A stretch of DNA of 64,000 bases from G963701675 sp963701675 (GTDB lineage: Bacteria; Planctomycetota; Planctomycetia; Gemmatales; Gemmataceae). Both the position numbers and the translations under genes were made by a program. Shown here piece after piece: positions 38,032 through 45,415 of this stretch. Position 1 is the stretch's first letter, and every line of letters begins with the position of its first letter. The stretch lies in the NCBI GenBank assembly GCA_963701675.1, contig OY969623.1, positions 6,014,001 through 6,078,000 of the forward strand, given 5' to 3'. Under the pieces are notes generated by a model, which did no database searches, had not been told where the DNA came from, and saw nothing but the letters and a program-made list of their open reading frames with translations.

Positions 38032-39084
38032 ATGACGCCACGCCTTTTGTGCACCGCCTTCACTTTGCTAGTGCTTGGCGAAGGCCTTTCTACCGAATTC
38101 AGTTTACCCGATGAGAAACCGCTGCCTCCCGGAGTCGTGCGCCGAGTCGGTCGACAGCATCAACCAACGTTCAAACTCTTCGACGAAAGTCGGGACCGGG
38201 CCGGAGCGGCTGTGTCACAAGATCTAAGTCATGTCGCCACGCTCGCAAAAGAGACTGATGTTCATATTTGGAAAGCTGCCACTGGGAAGCTAGTTCACAC
38301 TCTCCGCGGGCATCGAATCCTTGTGTGTGAGATTGCGTTTTCGCCGGATGGACTGCAGCTAGCCACCGGCGATGTGGATGGATTCATTCGCTTGTGGGAT
38401 GCCGTGACGGGGCGAGAGACGACGGCGCTTCGGCACAAGCGAAGCCTATGGCACATGGCCTATTGCCTCAACGGCAAACGGTTGATCACCGTCGGTGGAG
38501 ACGGCTTCATTAGATTGTGGGACACGAAAACGGGACTAGAGGAATGGGCTTTGAGATTTGAAGCCGACATTACCGGATTGGCGGTAGCCCCCGATGGCCG
38601 CGAAGTCGCACTAGGATATTCGGAGCACGTCGGGATTTGGGACGTGACGAAAGGCAAGGAAATCGCACAGATTCGTGACGATATCGGGTCATGCGATCGC
38701 GCCAACGCCCTTAAATTCTCAAAAGATGGCAAGTCACTGGCGATCGCCAATGCAACCTTTTCTCGCGTAGCCGTTTTTCGTCGCACGTCGGAACGCGAGT
38801 GGGAGAGAGAATCGAGAGGCTATGCGCCGGCGACCACGCTCGCGTTGGTGGACTCAGAGAAACTTATCGCGTGCGGGACGGGCAAGGGCACCATCGTGAT
38901 CCTTGATAGATCGTCGGGTAAGAGACTAACCGAATTAGGCGGTGACAGTGGGCCCGTTCAATCTGTGGAAACCAGCCCGGATGGTCGATATCTCATCTCA
39001 GGTTATGCGAACGAGACCGTGTTGTTCTGGGACATGGAGGCGATTCGGCTTAACATCCTGAATCAAGTCAATATCGACAAATAG
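38032..39084 (+). CDS. Secreted WD40 repeat protein
   Basis: A 350-residue protein starting at ATG 38032 with an N-terminal signal-like helix (LLCTAFTLLVLGEGLS). Six to seven WD40 blades follow; the clearest are IAFSPDGLQLATGDVDGFI with RLWDAVTG, GFIRLWDTKTG, and SPDGRYLISGYANETVLFW. It has no enzyme motif. It is likely a secreted or membrane-attached propeller scaffold, like the two WD40 genes at the left edge. No obvious operon partner. Confidence 0.85.
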   Translation: MTPRLLCTAFTLLVLGEGLSTEFSLPDEKPLPPGVVRRVGRQHQPTFKLFDESRDRAGAAVSQDLSHVATLAKETDVHIWKAATGKLVHTLRGHRILVCEIAFSPDGLQLATGDVDGFIRLWDAVTGRETTALRHKRSLWHMAYCLNGKRLITVGGDGFIRLWDTKTGLEEWALRFEADITGLAVAPDGREVALGYSEHVGIWDVTKGKEIAQIRDDIGSCDRANALKFSKDGKSLAIANATFSRVAVFRRTSEREWERESRGYAPATTLALVDSEKLIACGTGKGTIVILDRSSGKRLTELGGDSGPVQSVETSPDGRYLISGYANETVLFWDMEAIRLNILNQVNIDK

Positions 39085-39119
39085 CGCGAACCGACAGCAC
39101 GCCGTTAGTCCGCGACATG

Positions 39120-39222
39120 CCGCAGCCCATTCCGTTCCAACGTTCGTAGCGATCATAACCCCATGTCGGGTTTTCGCGGGCCATGCGGACGATCAACTCC
39201 TGCACATTAACTTCGGCGATCT
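39120..39222 (-). pseudogene. Integrase-type transposase fragment
   Basis: The reverse strand reads VQELIVRMARENPTWGYDR, the conserved helix that precedes the integrase core in many transposases (usual form ARENPxWGYxR). It is cut off on both sides and is a relic of a lost element. Confidence 0.5.
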
Positions 39223-39245
39223 AAAAGTCACTGGTCAGAAGTCAG

Positions 39246-39368
39246 AGGTGGAAAGTACAGCGGCAACGTCTGAGGCCCGATCTCCAAATTCAGGTTCCAC
39301 ACTCGCCGACGCGGAGCGGGATCACATCCTCGGTGTCCTCCGCAAAACCGGATGGGTGTTGGGCGGTT
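39246..39368 (+). pseudogene. Fragment of sigma-54 regulator Fis-type domain
   Basis: The forward frame reads LADAERDHILGVLRKTGWV then LGG, matching the start of the C-terminal Fis-like helix-turn-helix of NtrC-family activators. It has no ATPase domain and runs directly into the ATPase fragment that follows in another frame. Confidence 0.5.
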
Positions 39369-40098
39369 CAAAAACGAGAATCTCGGCATTACGATTAAGG
39401 ATTACCTCGTCTTCGTGAAGTACGACGACGCCGGCATCACCACGAAGTACGAAGAGTTCCTTCGGGAAAAGATGCACGGCACCTACTTGCAGGACAACCT
39501 GATTCAGTCGATTTGCAGCCGCACCACGCCGTCGGATTTGGCCGATTGGGTGCTCGCACGCGACCATCAACGGATCGCGACGGGAGCGGGCATCTCGCAA
39601 GATTGGGCACGCACCATCGTGGATAAGTTGTGCTATTGGAACATCCTCTTCGAGCTGGAGGCGCTTTCGAAGCCGCCTAAGCCGATCATCACAGTACGGA
39701 CTCGGTCCACACCGCCGAAGGACATCCCAGTTTTGCAACTGTCCGACGGTCAGCGGCACACGATCCTGTTGACGATCGCGATGCTGGCGGACTCCAACCA
39801 CCCGCTCATCATCGACCAGCCGGAAGATGACTTAGACAATGCGTTCATCTCGTCCAGCGTCGTCACCACGCTTCGGGCGATTAAGGAACGGCGTCAGGTC
39901 ATCATCGTGACCCACAACGCGAACATCGCCGTGCTTGGCGACGCCGAACTTTTGCTGCCCATGCACCGCGAAAACGACTGCGGGAAGGCAAAGGACCGCG
40001 GGTCGATCGACACAGAGGCGACGCTAATTTGCGTCCAGAACATTCTTGAGGGCGGACCGGATGCCTTCCTTCGACGGAAGGCAATCTACGGTCACTAG
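39362..40098 (+). pseudogene. C-terminal fragment of TrlF-like AAA ATPase
   Basis: About 245 residues. The C-terminal half has the ABC/SMC-type signature LQLSDGQRHTILLTIAMLA, Walker B PLIIDQPEDDLDN and the H-loop VIIVTHNANIAVLGDAEL, a combination typical of TrlF-type ATPases associated with anti-phage systems. The Walker A half and any N-terminal domain are missing. The upstream DNA is instead a sigma-54 regulator fragment, so the gene is truncated by recombination. A shorter protein could still be made but would lack the nucleotide-binding P-loop. Confidence 0.6.
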
Positions 40099-40188
40099 TC
40101 GGGCGCGAGCGTGGAACATTCATTCACTTGCATCCCTTAGAATGCCAACAGGGACTTGCGACCGGTAACTCCAACACGGAGAGAGATC

Positions 40189-40884
40189 ATGGCAACCACT
40201 CCGAGCGCACTTATCACGGGGGCGAACCGCGGCATCGGTTTTCAGACGGCGAAAGAACTTGCCAATCGCGGCTTTACCGTGTTTGTTGGCGCCCGTGATG
40301 CAGGCGCTGGAGAACGTGCTGTAAGCAGCATCGGCACCAACGCCATTGCGCTAGCCCTCGATGTCAGCGACACCGACAGCGTTCAACGAGCCTCAAAGGG
40401 GTTCCGTCAGCATACCGATCGACTCGACGTCCTCATCAACAATGCTGCTATCTATCCGGATGAGGGAGTCACAATCTGCGATATTTCCCGTGACCGGCTC
40501 TCGGCAACGTTCCAGACCAACGTGTTTGGACCCGTTGAGGTGACCCAGGCGTTCTTACCATTCCTTAGGAAATCCGCTGCGGCACGCGTCATCAATGTTT
40601 CCAGCGGTTACGGTCAACTAGATGGCCTTTTGCCGAATGTTCCGAGCTATTGCCTGTCGAAACTGACACTCAACGGAATAACGATTATGATGGCCCCCGC
40701 GTTGAAGGCCAATGGCATCGCCATCAATTCCGTTTGCCCCGGTTGGGTGCGCACGGACATGGGGGGCGCTAACGCGGAGCAATCGGTCGAAGAAGGCGCC
40801 GACACCATCGTGTGGCTGGCCGCCGAAGCCCCGCACACGTTGACCGGCAAATTCTTTCGAAACCGGAAAGAGATTCCGTGGTAG
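40189..40884 (+). CDS. Short-chain dehydrogenase/reductase
   Basis: A 231-residue NAD(P)-dependent oxidoreductase from ATG 40189, well placed after GGAGAGA. Motifs: cofactor loop ITGANRGIGFQTA (TGxxxGxG), NNAA motif LDVLINNAAIYPD, catalytic Ser in VINVSSGYGQL, catalytic YxxxK in SYCLSKLTLNG, and PGWVRTDMGG after the active site. The form is the classical SDR subfamily of carbonyl-reductase-like proteins. Substrate unknown. The C-terminus (FFRNRKEIPW) is complete. It stands alone among fragments. Confidence 0.9.
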   Translation: MATTPSALITGANRGIGFQTAKELANRGFTVFVGARDAGAGERAVSSIGTNAIALALDVSDTDSVQRASKGFRQHTDRLDVLINNAAIYPDEGVTICDISRDRLSATFQTNVFGPVEVTQAFLPFLRKSAAARVINVSSGYGQLDGLLPNVPSYCLSKLTLNGITIMMAPALKANGIAINSVCPGWVRTDMGGANAEQSVEEGADTIVWLAAEAPHTLTGKFFRNRKEIPW

Positions 40885-41022
40885 ATTCAGCTTTTCCAAC
40901 CAATAGCCGTTCTGCTGCCGGAAAAGGAAGCAAGGAACGCGCGCTTCGCAGAATCACCGAAGTGCGAAGTTAAGCGCGGCCCTGGGTTCCACGGAATTCC
41001 TCAGTCGGATTCAGTCGGGGTG

Positions 41023-41092
41023 AGCGCCGAAGTTTCGGCGCTCGATCTCCGAACTGAACGAATGTGCGTGCAAAGATCGTTGATCCACTACA
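41023..41092 (-). mobile_element. Solitary IS end, same family as IS copy B
   Basis: The stretch contains the subterminal palindrome AGCGCCGAAG/TTTCGGCGCT (41023-41042) and then GAACTGAACGAATGTGCGTG and the terminal CCACTACA at 41092, almost identical to the right end of the IS at 23892-23961. No transposase lies nearby. It is immediately followed by the tail of an unrelated gene, so it marks a deletion or recombination scar. Confidence 0.75.
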
Positions 41093-41196
41093 GGCTTGGC
41101 GAGTATTTTCAAAACAGAAGCACCAAACTCTTCAACCTCAGCGTCACCCTTGATCCACCGAAAGGGAAATACATCACGGTAAAGTACAAAGACTAA
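41093..41196 (+). pseudogene. C-terminal gene fragment after IS end
   Basis: The frame reads EYFQNRSTKLFNLSVTLDPP and ends GKYITVKYKD. It is open through the IS end and has no start. Family unknown; it looks like the last strands of a beta-rich domain. Confidence 0.35.
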
Positions 41197-41322
41197 CCAA
41201 CGGGCTTGGTTCCGCCGATCCCGAGAAAATTATTTCAGAATGCACCACTACCGAGATTTGCGGCACATCGTTGAGGTGTTATAATTTCCATAGCATGAAC
41301 AAAATTCGCTCGGCGAGTGGCG

Positions 41323-41604
41323 ATGCAAATCAAACCCAACCAGACCATCTTAGAAGGTAAAGTGACTTCGATCCGGCCTCACCACGAAGGTTGGGGCGCC
41401 GACGTGGATCTTGAAGTTTTGCGTAATGTATCTCCATCTGCTGAGGAAGATTTTTTGAATCCGAGGCCCGGCCAGACCATAACGACTTTCACTGCAGAAC
41501 CTGGGAAACTTGTTGTCGGGAACCTCGTACGCGCACAGGCAACTCTTCTCGGGGGACCGCACGGGGAACGTGCCGTTTTGCAGGAGGTCGAACCCCTATC
41601 GTGA
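41323..41604 (+). CDS. Hypothetical small beta-rich protein
   Basis: A 93-residue protein from ATG 41323 (a GTG at 41317 is the alternative). It is predominantly beta (TILEGKVTSIRPHHEGWGAD, LVVGNLVRAQATLLGG), resembling an OB-type barrel by eye. No signal peptide, no known family. It stands alone, convergent with the M6 protease gene. Confidence 0.5.
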   Translation: MQIKPNQTILEGKVTSIRPHHEGWGADVDLEVLRNVSPSAEEDFLNPRPGQTITTFTAEPGKLVVGNLVRAQATLLGGPHGERAVLQEVEPLS

Positions 41605-41634
41605 TCGCAAGGGAATTCTCCAGCGGCCGAGCGA

Positions 41635-43020
41635 TCAGACTTTCACCCTCATCGATACCACGCCATTCTTCTCCTTGATCTGAGACACGGCAACTTTGGT
41701 GGCTGATCCATCGTGGGCCTTCGTGGATGGCGTTGTCGTGTCGCTTACTCCAGAAGTTTTTTTTGTGCCGGGAAAGAGATCGCCTCCGTCGCCGGCATTG
41801 CTTGCCAGCTCTAGATCGCGTTTCCCGTCCGCTTGTACCAAGCCGACAAGGTAGCTGAGCGGGTTCGTATTCCCAGACTGAGTTTCATCGATGTGCCAGA
41901 TTGCCAAACCGGAGCCGGGCAGAGAGCTGTCCATTTCGACCTTCTGACGGTTCTCCACCAAAAAGTACTCTGGGCCTACCTTGCCTTTCGTCCAAAGTCG
42001 ATAGCAAGCACGCGCGTCCGTTGCCAGGGTTGGTACCTCCAATGTCTTAGCGGTCTTAATGATCGTAGGCTTGATCCACTCCAGCTTGGCGAGACACCAA
42101 CAGGACATGCGGCAAGGTTGATCCCCTCCCCCTCCCCAGGAACCTCCTCCCATCAAACACCAATTGCCAACTCCCTGCGACCGGTACGTCGTGTCATACA
42201 GATCAGGTAGTCCTAACACATGACCGAATTCATGAGCAAACACGCCGACACGGCCGTCCTCTGGTTCCGTGGAATAAGCAAAGACCTTAGTACCTTGGTT
42301 CTCGAATGGCTGGGGTAAGACCCACTTGTGGGACCAGATCATGTGAGGACGCTTCGTTTTGTCCCGCTCTGCCTCCGCGCCGCCGCCCGCATGGATCAAG
42401 AACAAGCCGTCGACGAACCCGTCGCCGTCTACATCGAAGCGGTTCAGGTCGTCATGCTTGCAAAACTCTGTGAGTGCATCGACTAACAAACCAGGCGTAT
42501 TGTGCGGATACCGCTCACCCGTGCCGCTTTGACCATCAGTATAGTAGCCGTAGGGATGAGGTGCCCGAACATATCCGACTACCTCACCGGTAACGTTCAG
42601 AGTCCCACCAGAGAGCTGTCGATAATACGAGGTCATGGAGCCTGGGTTATTGGGATCGAACAGCAACTGCTGAAAACTCGACGCGGGCCGTGTGCCCACG
42701 TTGTCAGAAAAATCAGTCATCAAGGCCAATGCATGCAGCGTTCCCCGTGTAGTAACACGGGCGGCTCTGCGAGAAGGGGTTGCGGTCCGGGCAAGCGCGG
42801 GCAGGCCAGCGGTGCCCGGCGGGTAGACGACGCCATCGTTGAAGCCGAACCGTTCGGGCGTGACGGCGCTTATTAACCCCATGCGCGCCGCGAGGCGAAA
42901 GTCCGCTCGGGATAACGTCCGGCTAGCCTTGACCTCGCGCCGGATACTGTTGACGACATTTGGGTGCGCTACGCAGGTACTGGGACCATCGTTGTAGCAT
43001 TGCTCCGCGCAGTTTTCCAT
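41635..43020 (-). CDS. M6-family metalloprotease
   Basis: A 461-residue protein from ATG 43020. The zinc site is VFAHEFGHVLGLPDLYD (HExxH with a third ligand in the M6 manner, as in immune inhibitor A). Preceding blocks ALALMTDFSDN and SYYRQLSGGTLNVTGEVVGY are typical of M6 proteases, as is the CLMGGGSWGGGGD segment. Secretion is usual for the family, but no clear signal peptide is seen at this start. It is the last gene of the reverse-strand cluster that contains the LodA-like oxidase; 160 bases separate it from the cupredoxin gene, so it may have its own promoter. Probable role: extracellular proteolysis or processing. Confidence 0.85.
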   Translation of the reverse strand: MENCAEQCYNDGPSTCVAHPNVVNSIRREVKASRTLSRADFRLAARMGLISAVTPERFGFNDGVVYPPGTAGLPALARTATPSRRAARVTTRGTLHALALMTDFSDNVGTRPASSFQQLLFDPNNPGSMTSYYRQLSGGTLNVTGEVVGYVRAPHPYGYYTDGQSGTGERYPHNTPGLLVDALTEFCKHDDLNRFDVDGDGFVDGLFLIHAGGGAEAERDKTKRPHMIWSHKWVLPQPFENQGTKVFAYSTEPEDGRVGVFAHEFGHVLGLPDLYDTTYRSQGVGNWCLMGGGSWGGGGDQPCRMSCWCLAKLEWIKPTIIKTAKTLEVPTLATDARACYRLWTKGKVGPEYFLVENRQKVEMDSSLPGSGLAIWHIDETQSGNTNPLSYLVGLVQADGKRDLELASNAGDGGDLFPGTKKTSGVSDTTTPSTKAHDGSATKVAVSQIKEKNGVVSMRVKV

Positions 43021-43180
43021 GAGCAAAATCTCCCACGAGGGTGCTAACTGTGGATCATGAAGCTACCCTGTGTGTAGTTCCGTGATTGGCATATGGATTT
43101 GGAGGAGCCTTGGCCATTACGCGGCCAACGTCGGTGTATTGCCGCTGACCCCCCAGGCTCTGCTCCTCAGAACCGAGCCC

Positions 43181-44323
43181 TCACGCAATCAGCACGCCGT
43201 AGTTGAGCAGGCGCACGTCGAAATGCAGGAACCGACCGATCTCGATCTGTCCTTTCCGAACGTCTTCGATCGCCACATCGTACTTCGCCGCCGTCCCGGT
43301 GATGCGCGGCCGTAGCGGGTCGGTGGGCAGCGGGTAGACGCCCGGCGGCGGGAGCCAGAACACATGGAAGGCGTTATCCACGAAGGCCACCCGGTGAAGG
43401 ATCTTCGGCGACACGTCCAGAATCTTCTTTGACGGCACCGACACTTTCAGCACCTTGCCCAGACAGTCATCGCCGAAGAAGTCGGGACGCTGCGCCAGCC
43501 GAGCGACCGAGTGGAAACTCGGAGCGCGATCGATGTAGTGGTCGATGAAGGTGTCCTCGGCATCGCCGTAGATGAGGTACGTCAGCGCGTCGGGGTAGTC
43601 GGCATCGGTGTTGAACTGGTGGAAATGCAGCACCCTATCGATCTGAACTGGAACGTTTTCCTCCAAGCCAGGCACCGGAGTCTCCTCCAGGACGCCTCCT
43701 TCGAGATCTTTGGGGTAGTAGCGCAACTCCGCCTGCGGCAACTTCGTAATCTGGCCCGTGCCGATGTCGGCCAGGGCGAGGTGGTCGTGAAAGACCTGGA
43801 CTTTGCGATCGCCGTAGCTGGACTTCCGCATGGTCTCATAGGCGGCGGCATGGCCTTTCTCAGGCAGGCTCCCTTGTAGGATGATCTGGTAGTGATGCCG
43901 CTCATCGGCCAACACCGGCGTATGCGTCATGTACAACCGGCTGGCGGAACGACCGCCGGTAACGAAGCCGTGGAAGTGCTTCAGATGTTCGTGCCCGTGC
44001 CCGTGCCCGTGCCCGTGGTCGTGATCCGTGGTCGGCCCGCCGCCACCGCGAGCCGTAACCGTCACTACGCCGACCATGCCCGCGTGGAAGCGACAAAGGT
44101 AGTCGAATCGCCCGGCCTTGCCGAAGTACACCGGGCTGGACAGATCGCCGGGCATCAGCGCGCCGGCATTGAAATAATCAGCGATGCCGCGGTTGACCTC
44201 CGCGGAATGAACATGCGGATCGAGGTTCCTCCAAACGACGAACGTGCCTTCCTCGATCGTCAGCGGCTCAAAGCGGTTATTGCGTATATTAGTCAGTAAG
44301 GTCTTCGCCATCATCGGCTCCAC
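43181..44323 (-). CDS. Cupredoxin-domain protein with His-rich linker
   Basis: A 380-residue protein. Residues about 5-95 form a plastocyanin-like domain: the first copper ligand in LDPHVHSAEV and the rest in YLCRFHAGMVG (Cys, His, Met), a complete type 1 copper site. A His-rich linker follows (DHDHGHGHGHGHEH). The remaining 260 residues are beta-rich and unrecognised (KVQVFHDHLALADIGTGQI, RVLHFHQFNTDADYPDAL). No signal peptide is seen. It lies 27 bases after the LodB-like gene in the same cluster. A role as electron acceptor or copper carrier for the quinone oxidase is a guess from position. Confidence 0.7.
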   Translation of the reverse strand: MEPMMAKTLLTNIRNNRFEPLTIEEGTFVVWRNLDPHVHSAEVNRGIADYFNAGALMPGDLSSPVYFGKAGRFDYLCRFHAGMVGVVTVTARGGGGPTTDHDHGHGHGHGHEHLKHFHGFVTGGRSASRLYMTHTPVLADERHHYQIILQGSLPEKGHAAAYETMRKSSYGDRKVQVFHDHLALADIGTGQITKLPQAELRYYPKDLEGGVLEETPVPGLEENVPVQIDRVLHFHQFNTDADYPDALTYLIYGDAEDTFIDHYIDRAPSFHSVARLAQRPDFFGDDCLGKVLKVSVPSKKILDVSPKILHRVAFVDNAFHVFWLPPPGVYPLPTDPLRPRITGTAAKYDVAIEDVRKGQIEIGRFLHFDVRLLNYGVLIA

Positions 44324-44350
44324 GTTAGGGGTGAGTTCACAACGGAATCG

Positions 44351-45415
44351 TTACAACTGCGGGGACAGAACATCGACATGCCACTCACGCGGGAGTTGGG
44401 CGTACAGGTTTCGCATATTTGCGACTTCGCGCTCGAACAACGCTAGCCACCAGATGCGGTATACGTCAATGACGTGAGTCTCGTCTACGACCTGGCGCAA
44501 TGCCAGATCCAACAGGTAGGCCGCCTTCATGCCGGACAGCAATGCCCGCAGCACGCCGTGCGATGAGGTGGGGTCGAACACCGAAGCGGCGTCGCCCAGC
44601 AGGAAGTAGCCCGGCCCGGCCGAATCCGGCAACAGCCGCCATGTCACATCCGAACCCCGGATCGGCCCCAGTTGAATGCCTTCCCGAATGGGAGCCGTCG
44701 GCGGGCGTCCTCCGGCGCCGGGGAACAGCATCTTCACCCAGCCATAGCACCCTTCCTCTAAGCGCGCGATCCAGGTCCAGCCAGTCGGCTCAGCCTCCAG
44801 TAGCGGGTACGCCCGCGGGTCCGCCAGCGCGGCGTTAGCGTAGCCGTAATATGCAACGAGCCGCCGGCTGGCGTGGTACACGCCATGCCCAAGGTTCCGC
44901 CCAAGCCAGTGCCGTCCTCCGGTCGCATCCAGGATAAAGCGCGCCCACACCGGACCTCCCGACGAATCAACGCCGACGACTCGGCCATCGTCCAGCAGAG
45001 GCGATTTGGCCCGACAAGGTTGCAGGACGCTCACGCCCAGCGATTCGGCGCGGCGCAAGAGGATGACGTCGAACTTCTCGCGGATCGCCTGGAAGCCCAG
45101 CCAGGGACCGGCGTCGTCCCTGCCGAACGCCTGGAAATGCGGCTCGCCTCCCCACGCCACCGTATTCCCCGGATAGCGGAGGAAGCCAGCCTCTTGCACG
45201 TCGCGATCTACACCCAGTTGGCGAAGGATCGTCAGCACGCCAGGATGCAGGCTTTCGCCAGGCCGGTGTCGGGGGAACGGCTCGCTCTCGAGTAAGGCGA
45301 CCGAGTGCCCCGCCTGCGCGCAGCAAATCGCCGCGGAGCAGCCGGCCGGCCCACCACCGACGATCGCCACATCAACTCGACGATCAATAGCGGTTTGCGA
45401 ACCATTTGCCATCAT
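44351..45415 (-). CDS. LodB-like FAD-dependent maturation flavoprotein
   Basis: A 354-residue flavoprotein: dinucleotide motif VAIVGGGPAGCSAAICCAQAG, then PRHRPGESLHPG, the middle motif FILDATGG, and the second FAD motif GYFLLGDAASVFDPTSSHG, as in the halogenase/LodB-like group. LodB proteins are needed to form the cysteine tryptophylquinone cofactor in LodA. The gene overlaps the LodA-like gene by 32 bases, the same order as in known lod loci, which supports this role over a free monooxygenase or halogenase. The Lys-Trp-containing halogenase signature (WxWxIP) is absent, although GWTWIARLEEG is at the matching place. Confidence 0.75.
   Translation of the reverse strand: MMANGSQTAIDRRVDVAIVGGGPAGCSAAICCAQAGHSVALLESEPFPRHRPGESLHPGVLTILRQLGVDRDVQEAGFLRYPGNTVAWGGEPHFQAFGRDDAGPWLGFQAIREKFDVILLRRAESLGVSVLQPCRAKSPLLDDGRVVGVDSSGGPVWARFILDATGGRHWLGRNLGHGVYHASRRLVAYYGYANAALADPRAYPLLEAEPTGWTWIARLEEGCYGWVKMLFPGAGGRPPTAPIREGIQLGPIRGSDVTWRLLPDSAGPGYFLLGDAASVFDPTSSHGVLRALLSGMKAAYLLDLALRQVVDETHVIDVYRIWWLALFEREVANMRNLYAQLPREWHVDVLSPQL

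Noticed and set aside
43960..44030. Short GTGCCC/CACGGGC tandem repeats as a regulatory array
   Set aside because: They are the codons of the His-Gly linker in the cupredoxin gene.
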